Shown: positions 50,912 through 56,612 of the stretch, piece by piece
Layout: each line of letters opens with the position of its first letter
How positions within the stretch are numbered: position 1 is the stretch's first letter
Assembly (NCBI RefSeq): GCF_019599185.1
Contig: NZ_JAIEUL010000004.1
Span: 199,460 to 256,071 of the forward strand
DNA: 56,612 nucleotides
DNA from: Cryobacterium inferilacus
GTDB taxonomy: Bacteria; Actinomycetota; Actinomycetes; Actinomycetales; Microbacteriaceae
Direction of reading: 5' to 3'
The notes under the pieces: model-generated
What the model saw: the letters and a program-made list of their open reading frames with translations, nothing else
Database searches by the model: none
What the model was told of the DNA's origin: nothing
Translations under genes and position numbers: made by a program

Positions 50912-51148
50912 CTCGTAACTCCAATTCCCCGCGTCGATTACCAATGGTGTCTCACAACCATCATGGCAATCAGGGCACGCCACCCGCGAAGCGGCGCCTG
51001 ACCCGCGCGACGCATCCGTTGCGCTCGCACCACTCCGCCCGCCCGCTGAGGGGTGCTCGGGTACGGTGCCGAGATCGCCGCCGGGGAGCGGGGGCTGCGG
51101 GTAGACTTGCCCGGTCAAGCATCCGCTATCTCTGGGAGAACGCCACTC
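50912..51148. other. Right end of the IS and purL upstream region
   Basis: It holds the IS terminal repeat (to about 50973), the palindrome loop and right arm (50974-50997) and the purL leader. TAGACT (51102-51107) is a plausible -10, giving a leader of about 35-40 nt that contains the GGGAG ribosome-binding site (51134-51138). No -35 of note. Nothing else was recognised. Confidence 0.6.
50980..50997. repeat. Family B palindrome, right arm (split by the IS)
   Basis: CCACCCGCGAAGCGGCGC, the perfect complement of the left arm at 49418-49435. Confidence 0.85.
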
Positions 51149-53455
51149 GTGACCGCTGTTTCCAACACCTCCTCCCGCGGCGTCGCTGACACCGTGACCA
51201 ATGCTCTCGCGACTCCCGAGAAGGAGCAGCCGTACGCTGCCCTCGGGTTGACCGCCGGCGAATACGCGTCGATCCGCGAGATTCTGGGCCGCCGCCCCAC
51301 CTCGGGCGAGCTCGCCATGTACTCCGTGATGTGGAGCGAGCACTGCTCCTACAAGAGCTCGAAGAAGTACCTGCGCCAGTTCGGCGACAAGGTCTCCCCC
51401 GCCATGAAGAAGAACCTGATGGTGGGCATGGGCGAGAACGCAGGCGTGCTCGACGTGGGCGAGGGCTGGGCCGTCACCTTCAAGATCGAGTCGCACAACC
51501 ACCCCTCATACATCGAGCCGTTCCAGGGCGCCGCGACCGGCGTGGGCGGCATCGTGCGCGACATCATCTCGATGGGCGCCCGCCCGGTGGCCGTGATGGA
51601 TGCCCTGCGCTTCGGTGACATCAGCGACCCCGACACCGCCCGGGTGGTGCACGGCGTGGTCTCGGGTATCTCGTTCTACGGCAACTGCCTGGGCCTGCCC
51701 AACATCGGCGGTGAGACCTGGTTCGACTCCGTCTACCAGGGCAACCCGCTGGTCAACGCGCTGTCCGTGGGCGTGCTGCGCCACGAGGACCTGCACCTGG
51801 CCAACGCCTCCGGCGCCGGCAACAAGGTGGTGCTCTTCGGAGCCCGCACCGGCGGCGACGGCATCGGCGGCGCATCCATTCTGGCCTCTGACACCTTCAG
51901 CGAGGGCGGCCCCACCAAGCGGCCCGCCGTGCAGGTGGGCGACCCGTTCGCCGAGAAAGTGCTCATCGAGTGCTGCCTCGAGCTGTACCGCGAGAAGCTC
52001 GTCGAGGGCATCCAGGACCTGGGCGCCGCGGGCATCTCCTGCGCCACCAGTGAGCTGGCCTCCAACGGCGACGGCGGCATGTACATCCAGCTGGAGAAGG
52101 TGCTGCTGCGCGACCCGTCGCTGACCGCCGAAGAGATCCTGATGAGCGAGAGCCAGGAGCGCATGATGGCCGTCGTCACGCCGGAGAAGCTCGCCGGCTT
52201 CCTCGCCGTGGTAGAGAAGTGGGACGTGGAGACCAGCGTGCTCGGCGAGGTCACCGACTCCGGCCGCCTGATCATCGACTTCCACGGTGAAGAGATCGTG
52301 AACGTCGACCCGCGCACCGTCGCGGTCGACGGCCCGGTCTACGACCGTCCGGTGGCCTACCCCACCTGGATCGACGCCCTGCAGGCCGACACCGCGCTCG
52401 CCCTGCCGCGCGCCACGGATGCCGAAACCCTGCAGGAGCAGTTCCTTGCCCTGCTCGGCTCGCCCAACCTGGCCGACCCGAGCTGGATCACCGACCAGTA
52501 CGACCGCTACGTGATGGGCAACACCGCCCTCTCCTTCCCCGACGACGCCGGCATGATCCGCATCGACGAGGAGTCCGGCCTCGGCTTCGTCATCTCCACC
52601 GACGCGAACGGCCGCTACTGCCAGCTCGACCCGTACCGCGGCGCCCAGCTGGCCCTCGCCGAGGCGTACCGCAACGTGGCCGTCACCGGCGCCGTGCCGG
52701 TGGGCATCAGCGACTGCCTCAACTTCGGCTCGCCGGAGAACCCCGAGGTGATGTGGCAGTTCTCCCAGGCCGTTGAGGGTCTGGCGGATGGCTGCCTCGA
52801 GCTGGAGATCCCGGTCACCGGCGGCAACGTGTCGTTCTACAACCAGACCGGCGACCAGCCGATCCACCCGACCCCTGTCGTGGCCGTGCTCGGCGTGATC
52901 GACGACGTGGCCCGCCGCGTGCCCAGCGGCTGGCAGGACGACGGACACAACATCTACCTGCTCGGCATCACCCGCGAAGAGCTCGACGGCTCCGCGTGGA
53001 GCGCCGTGGTGCACGACCACCTCGGCGGCGTGCCGCCGTTGGTGGACCTCGGCCGTGAAGCCGACCTCGCCGGGCTGCTGCACGCCGCGTCGATCGAGGC
53101 TCTGATCGACAGCGCGCACGACCTCTCCACGGGCGGCCTCGCGCAGGCCCTCGCCGAGGCAGTGCTCCGGTTCGGTGTTGGCGCCAGGGTGTGGCTCGGC
53201 GACATCCTCGAGCGTGACGGCATCGACGCATCCGTGGCGCTGTTCTCGGAGTCGACCGGCCGCGTGCTGGTCTCGGTGCCCCGCGAGGACGACGTGAAGT
53301 TCTTGGGCCTGTGCGAGGGCCGCGACTACCCGGTGCTGCGCATCGGTGTGACGGATGCCACCGCCCCGGTCCTGGAGATCCAGGACTACTTCACGGTGCC
53401 GCTGACCGAACTGCAGTCCCGCCACCGCAGCACGCTGCCGAACGCGTTCGCGTAG
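51149..53455 (+). CDS. purL: Phosphoribosylformylglycinamidine synthase subunit PurL
   Basis: A 768-residue small-type PurL, the catalytic FGAM synthase subunit that works with PurS and PurQ (step 4). Seen: [25 protein letters not shown] with the catalytic His, [69 protein letters not shown]-like [19 protein letters not shown] and [15 protein letters not shown] 51149 has GGGAG 10 nt upstream. It has its own promoter region because the IS lies between it and purQ. Confidence 0.97.
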   Translation: MTAVSNTSSRGVADTVTNALATPEKEQPYAALGLTAGEYASIREILGRRPTSGELAMYSVMWSEHCSYKSSKKYLRQFGDKVSPAMKKNLMVGMGENAGVLDVGEGWAVTFKIESHNHPSYIEPFQGAATGVGGIVRDIISMGARPVAVMDALRFGDISDPDTARVVHGVVSGISFYGNCLGLPNIGGETWFDSVYQGNPLVNALSVGVLRHEDLHLANASGAGNKVVLFGARTGGDGIGGASILASDTFSEGGPTKRPAVQVGDPFAEKVLIECCLELYREKLVEGIQDLGAAGISCATSELASNGDGGMYIQLEKVLLRDPSLTAEEILMSESQERMMAVVTPEKLAGFLAVVEKWDVETSVLGEVTDSGRLIIDFHGEEIVNVDPRTVAVDGPVYDRPVAYPTWIDALQADTALALPRATDAETLQEQFLALLGSPNLADPSWITDQYDRYVMGNTALSFPDDAGMIRIDEESGLGFVISTDANGRYCQLDPYRGAQLALAEAYRNVAVTGAVPVGISDCLNFGSPENPEVMWQFSQAVEGLADGCLELEIPVTGGNVSFYNQTGDQPIHPTPVVAVLGVIDDVARRVPSGWQDDGHNIYLLGITREELDGSAWSAVVHDHLGGVPPLVDLGREADLAGLLHAASIEALIDSAHDLSTGGLAQALAEAVLRFGVGARVWLGDILERDGIDASVALFSESTGRVLVSVPREDDVKFLGLCEGRDYPVLRIGVTDATAPVLEIQDYFTVPLTELQSRHRSTLPNAFA

Positions 53456-53482
53456 CCGCTGCCGCGTCGCTGAGTTGCCGCG

Positions 53483-53517
53483 AAATGCCCCTTCCCTGCG
53501 CGGGAAGGGGCATTTTT
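53483..53517 (+). terminator. Rho-independent terminator of purL
   Basis: AAATGCCCCTTCCC pairs with the complementary GGGAAGGGGCATTT around a short CTGCGC-type loop and ends in a run of T (53513-53517). It is a textbook terminator, the clearest in the window. A weaker outer GAGTTG/CAACTC stem surrounds it. Confidence 0.92.
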
Positions 53518-53552
53518 CGCACAACTCGGTGCCCGGCGGCGGGCCCGCCGCG

Positions 53553-54803
53553 CTACTCGCGCGTGCGGGCCAGAACGTAGTGCTCGATCAGGTAGTCGGC
53601 GATGGCCATCGACGAGGTCGCCGCCGGGGACGGCGCGTTGCGCAACAGCGTGACCGGGCCCACCTGATCGACCGCGAAGTCGTCGAGCAGAGTGCCGTCG
53701 CGGCCCCAGGCCTGGGCGCGCACGCCGGCGGCGGTCTTGCTGGCGAGGTCGCTCAGGCGTAGCTCGGGGATGAACCGGCGGGCCTTGCGGTAGTACAGCG
53801 GTTTCACCAGCGAGCCGCCGATCTCGTCGATGCCCATGCGCCAGTGCTGCTTCGCGAGTGCGCCCGCGCCCGGCCAGCGTAGCGACCCCCAGATGTCTCG
53901 GGGCGACACGGTCAGCCAGCTGTAACCCTCCCGCGCCAGCGCCGGGACCGCGTTGGGCCCCACGTGCACATCGTCGTAGACGCCGCGGGTGAAGTGCACG
54001 CCGAGGAACGGGAACCGGGGGTCTGGCACGGGGTAGATCATGCCGCGCACCAGGTCGGTGCGGGCGGGATCCAGCGCCCAGTACTCGCCGCGAAACGGGA
54101 GGATCTTGGGTGACGGGTCAGCGCCGACCAGGCCGGCGATGAGATCGGACTGCAGTCCGGCGCAGGCGATGACCCGGTCGAAGATCTGGTCGACCGCCGG
54201 TGGGGAGCCGCGGTCGGCAGTGCGGTCGGAGACGGCGGCGCGCACCCGCACGCCCGCGGAGGAAATCTGCAAGCCCACGATCTCGTGGCCGGTGCGGACC
54301 GTGCCGCCGTTGGCTCGGACATCCGTGGCCATTGCCTCGGTGATCGCGCCGTAGTCGACGGCCGCGGTGTGCGGGGAGTGCACCGCCGCGACACCCGCCA
54401 CGGATGGTTCGATCTCGCGGAGGCGATCGCCGCCGTTCAGCCGCGCCAGATCGGGCACGCCGTTGGCGCGGGCGCGGCGCTCGATCTCGGCCAGCGCGGT
54501 CAGCTCGGACTCGTCGACCGCGACGACGAGCTTGCCCACCTCCCGATAGGACAGGTTCTTTTCGGCGCAGTAGTCCCGGATGCTGATGCGTCCGGCGGCG
54601 CACAACCGCGCCTTGAGCGTGCCCGGCTGGTAGTACAGCCCGGCGTGCACCACCCCGGAGTTGCGCCCGGTCTGGTGCGCGGCGAGCCGGTTCTCCTTCT
54701 CGAACACGGTGACGTCGCCGAGTCCGCGCAGCACCAGCGCCCGCGCGATCGCGACCCCCACGATGCCGCCGCCGATGATCGCAATGCGCTCGCCCATCAG
54801 CAT
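53553..54803 (-). CDS. lhgO: L-2-hydroxyglutarate oxidase
   Basis: A 416-residue FAD-dependent oxidase/dehydrogenase. It has IAIIGGGIVGVAIARALVLRG near the N-terminus, RNSGVVHAGLYYQPGTLKARLCAAG (typical of LhgO), VDYGAITEAM, FRGEYWAL, YPVPDPRFPFLGVHFTRG and GAGALAKQHWRMG. It oxidises L-2-hydroxyglutarate to 2-oxoglutarate, using the respiratory chain or oxygen. ATG 54803 or 54797 is the start. It is convergent with purL. No csiD (glutarate hydroxylase) gene is adjacent, so metabolite repair is as likely a role as lysine degradation. Confidence 0.9.
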   Translation of the reverse strand: MLMGERIAIIGGGIVGVAIARALVLRGLGDVTVFEKENRLAAHQTGRNSGVVHAGLYYQPGTLKARLCAAGRISIRDYCAEKNLSYREVGKLVVAVDESELTALAEIERRARANGVPDLARLNGGDRLREIEPSVAGVAAVHSPHTAAVDYGAITEAMATDVRANGGTVRTGHEIVGLQISSAGVRVRAAVSDRTADRGSPPAVDQIFDRVIACAGLQSDLIAGLVGADPSPKILPFRGEYWALDPARTDLVRGMIYPVPDPRFPFLGVHFTRGVYDDVHVGPNAVPALAREGYSWLTVSPRDIWGSLRWPGAGALAKQHWRMGIDEIGGSLVKPLYYRKARRFIPELRLSDLASKTAAGVRAQAWGRDGTLLDDFAVDQVGPVTLLRNAPSPAATSSMAIADYLIEHYVLARTRE

Positions 54804-54906
54804 CCGTTCTCGTGTCAGCCGTGACGGACACCGGTTCGACGAACCCACGCCCGGTGGCATCCTGCCCCCGGACGGCGGCCGCGGCAATCCCTCGCCGGGC
54901 GTGGCG

Positions 54907-55002
54907 GAGCACAACTCCTGCAATTTCTTCCCCGGCAGATGACGGATGCCGCAATCACGCGGGCGGGCAACCCGGCGCGGGGATTCTGCAGGAGTTGTGC
55001 TC
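54907..55002. repeat. Inverted-repeat element, family A copy 2 (arms GAGCACAACTCCTGCA)
   Basis: Perfect 16-bp arms (54907-54922 and 54987-55002) enclose about 64 bp containing ggatgcc. It sits between lhgO and the SDR gene. The core ACTCCTGCA and the following aattt are shared with copy 1. Confidence 0.88.
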
Positions 55003-55057
55003 GCCGAGGCTCGGTGGGCTGGCGGGCAAGGCCGGGCCGCGGCGACGCGGGCGGCGG

Positions 55058-55999
55058 TCAGGCGGGGAGGGCGAAGGGGGCGTCGACGAGGGCCTCGGTG
55101 CGGGGAAAGAGCCGGGCGGCGATGCCCCGGTCGAGCGAGGTGCGGGTGGGGCGCTGCACGGTGGGGGCGCCGCGGGTGAGGAAGCGCGGGCCGTAGTACT
55201 GGCCGCCGCGGGCATCCGGGTCGATGGCCGCGCGCACCGTCGGCCAGGCGCCGGCGTCCTTGCCCTGCGCGCCGATGAAGCCCTGCAGGGTGTCGGCGAA
55301 GCGTTTGCCCCGGCTGACCTCGTTGACCCCGCGGATGCCGGGGGTGAGCCCCGAGATCGAATAACCGGGGTGCGAGACCAGGCTCTGCACACCCGTCTCG
55401 CCGCCCAGGCCGGCCGCCCGCAGCCGGCGGTCGAGCTCGAAGCCGAAGACCTGCATCGCGATCTTGGACTGCGCGTAGGCCTTCCACCCGTTGTAGGTGC
55501 CCTCGAGCTGCAGGTCATCGAGCGACGAGTCCATCAGCCGGGAGATCATCGAGCCGAGCGACACCACCCGACTGCCGGGCGTGGCCTGCAAGACGGGCAG
55601 CACCAGGCTGGTGAGCAGGAAATGACCGGTGTAGTTGGTGGCGAGCACCAGTTCGGCGCCGTCCAGGCTCACGGCCCGGTCCCTCGGCGGGTGCACGATG
55701 CCGGCGTTGAGGATGAGGCCGTCCAGCTGCGGGTATTCACGCATCCGCTCCGCGGCGCCCTGCACCGAACCGAGGTCGGCCACGTCGAGCTCGAGGGTCG
55801 AGACGGATGCGCCGGGCACTCGTCGCCGGATCGCCGCGACGGCCGCGGCGGCGCGGGCCGGGTTGCGGCAGGCCAGCACCACGTGGGCGCCGGCACCGGC
55901 CAGTTGCTCGCTCGTGAAATAGCCGAGCCCGGCGTTGGCGCCGGTGACGACGAAGGTGCGGCCGGACTGGTCGGGCAGCGCCCGCGGGTTCCAGCTCAC
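55058..55999 (-). CDS. Short-chain dehydrogenase/reductase
   Basis: A 313-residue SDR. It has cofactor motif TGANAGLG near residue 19, LDGLILNAGI, catalytic Ser near VVSLGSM, and YAQSK as the active-site YxxxK. The sequence resembles the retinol dehydrogenase/WWOX-like group that prefers NADP. Substrate unknown. GTG 55999 overlaps the chorismate mutase stop by 4 nt (GTGA), so it is translationally coupled to it. Confidence 0.9.
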   Translation of the reverse strand: MSWNPRALPDQSGRTFVVTGANAGLGYFTSEQLAGAGAHVVLACRNPARAAAAVAAIRRRVPGASVSTLELDVADLGSVQGAAERMREYPQLDGLILNAGIVHPPRDRAVSLDGAELVLATNYTGHFLLTSLVLPVLQATPGSRVVSLGSMISRLMDSSLDDLQLEGTYNGWKAYAQSKIAMQVFGFELDRRLRAAGLGGETGVQSLVSHPGYSISGLTPGIRGVNEVSRGKRFADTLQGFIGAQGKDAGAWPTVRAAIDPDARGGQYYGPRFLTRGAPTVQRPTRTSLDRGIAARLFPRTEALVDAPFALPA

Positions 56000-56367
56000 G
56001 CGGACCCGGCGGGGTCGCCGGGGTCGCCGGCCTTTGAGACGCCGGACGTGTCGCCGGCGATCTTCTCGTGGTGGTGGATGACCTCGGCGATGATGAAGTT
56101 GAGGAACTTCTCGGCGAACGCCGGGTCGAGCCTGGCTTCTTCGGCCAGTCCGCGCAGGCGCTGGATCTGCAGGAACTCCCTGGCCGGGTCAGCCGGCGGC
56201 AGGCCGTGCTGGGCCTTCAGGCGGCCGACCCCCTGGGTGAACTTGAACCGCTCCGCGAGCAGATGGATAAGCGCGGCATCGATGTTGTCGATGCTCTGGC
56301 GGATGCTCTGCAGTTCCTCCATCGCATCCTGCTTCGCGTCGGCGGGCGATTCCTCGTGTACAGCCAT
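55996..56367 (-). CDS. Chorismate mutase, AroQ type
   Basis: A 123-residue all-helical protein. It has IRQSIDNIDAALIHLLAERFKFTQGVGRLKAQHGLPPADPAREFLQIQRLRGLA, where the Arg, Lys and Arg of the AroQ active site sit, and IIAEVIHHHEKI at the end. It converts chorismate to prephenate for Phe/Tyr synthesis. TATCGT (56374-56379) is 6 nt before the ATG, so a leaderless transcript is likely. The SDR gene follows with an overlap. Confidence 0.92.
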   Translation of the reverse strand: MAVHEESPADAKQDAMEELQSIRQSIDNIDAALIHLLAERFKFTQGVGRLKAQHGLPPADPAREFLQIQRLRGLAEEARLDPAFAEKFLNFIIAEVIHHHEKIAGDTSGVSKAGDPGDPAGSA

Positions 56368-56373
56368 GTTCTT

Positions 56374-56379
56374 ACGATA
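56374..56379 (-). promoter_or_regulatory. Candidate -10 box (TATCGT), leaderless start of the chorismate mutase gene
   Basis: On the minus strand TATCGT, then 6 nt (aagaac), then ATG 56367. No Shine-Dalgarno. Confidence 0.55.
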
Positions 56380-56405
56380 TTGCACGCGCCCGGATGCCGG
56401 CGCCT

Positions 56406-56458
56406 CCGGCCCGGCCCGGCCCGGCCCGGCTCCGGGCTCCGGGCTCCGGGCTCCGGGC
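56406..56458. repeat. Short tandem repeats (CCGGC)5 and (TCCGGGC)4
   Basis: Five perfect CCGGC units (56406-56430) are followed directly by four perfect TCCGGGC units (56431-56458). They lie beside a family A inverted repeat. Copy number is likely to vary among strains. Confidence 0.9.
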
Positions 56459-56548
56459 ATAACTCCTGCTATTCGTCTCGGCGACGGATGCTCACCCCGG
56501 AATCCCGCGCCGCGGCATCCGCCCGACACAAAACTGCAGGAGCGGTAG
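56456..56548. repeat. Inverted-repeat element, family A copy 3 (degenerate)
   Basis: Left arm GGCATAACTCCTGC is near 56456-56470; the right arm keeps only GCAGGAG near 56536-56542. The spacing and the inner ggatgc/gcatcc words match the other copies, so it is probably a decayed member. From 56549 to the window end there is no recognisable feature; the last 50 bp are relatively AT-rich. Confidence 0.6.
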
Positions 56549-56612
56549 GGCCCCTGCGGGGCACTGTGGGGTGAAAAAATATGCCCCTGGTCGCGTTTGT
56601 GAGTCTGGCTTG

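Larger units (their letters stand above)
49441..50973 (-). mobile_element. IS3-family insertion sequence (orfA + orfB, apparently intact)
   Basis: About 1.53 kb with the two-frame IS3 gene layout on the minus strand. Imperfect terminal inverted repeats share TTGTCA/TTGCCA and TGAGACA (left end near 49446-49464, right end near 50950-50969). The exact ends are uncertain by a few bases. GGCACGC is found at 49434-49440 and again at 50974-50980, a candidate 7-bp target duplication. Since IS3 elements usually duplicate 3-5 bp, part of this may be palindrome sequence. Confidence 0.85.

Noticed and set aside
50912..51502. Extension of the IS3 orfA frame beyond the IS
   Set aside because: It crosses the palindrome arm and enters purL antisense; orfA homology starts at MNDPTIGL.
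51506..53524. A 672-codon open frame opposite purL
   Set aside because: It is the antisense shadow of purL with no recognisable domain.
1..56612. rRNA, tRNA and prophage genes
   Set aside because: No conserved tRNA T-loop or rRNA blocks and no phage structural or integrase genes were seen apart from the IS3 transposase.

Overview
The window is high-GC actinobacterial chromosome, most likely from the family Microbacteriaceae (Cryobacterium or a relative). The family call is an inference. It rests on the codon and word usage (very frequent ggatgc/gcatcc), a DUF222-HNH protein, the DUF3073-purM-purF synteny, GTG starts, leaderless-looking genes and a repeat-tailed helicase N-terminus. No rRNA, tRNA or CRISPR array was seen.

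Layout. 1-654: N-terminus of a probable DEAD-box helicase with Arg/Asp/Tyr-rich repeats, cut by the window edge. 0.9-8.2 kb: an NmrA-like dehydrogenase, a FUSC-type membrane protein, a secreted/anchored esterase, a DUF222-HNH protein and an M23 peptidase with a Pro/Thr stalk. 8.2-13.7 kb: an RND exporter and a divergent MocR regulator/YczE pair. 13.7-21.1 kb: an M20 peptidase, a CPBP-like membrane protein, a DUF4097-PadR operon under a palindromic operator, a KimA-like K+ transporter and a flavin monooxygenase-like protein. 21.2-24.8 kb: DUF3073, purM and purF, and a small membrane protein.

25.0-34.6 kb is a carbohydrate locus: PfkB kinase, LacI regulator, an Opp/Dpp-type ABC importer and an intracellular GH32 fructosidase. 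The importer genes overlap or lie close together. Its substrate-binding protein gene carries a 1-bp frameshift. 34.7-37.3 kb holds a sterol-carrier-like protein divergent from purD-purC. 37.3-38.5 kb is an esterase gene between two 116-bp direct repeats that include the 3' end of purC. 38.5-43.3 kb: TetR, an ABC-2 transporter and a two-component system. 43.4-46.6 kb: a tightly overlapping tryptophan-degradation operon (tryptophan 2,3-dioxygenase, an amidohydrolase, kynureninase) in which the amidohydrolase sits where a formamidase is needed. 46.6-53.5 kb: purS-purQ and purL, separated by an aldo/keto reductase, a DUF3817 protein and an intact IS3-family element. The IS lies in the loop of a palindromic repeat. 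53.5-56.4 kb: L-2-hydroxyglutarate oxidase, an SDR and a chorismate mutase.

Two themes run through the window. First, de novo purine synthesis genes (purM, F, D, C, S, Q, L) form a dispersed cluster split by accessory genes. Second, intergenic gaps hold several families of palindromic repeats. Many genes (13 by my reading) have a -10-like hexamer 6-8 nt before the start codon and no Shine-Dalgarno, which suggests leaderless transcripts.
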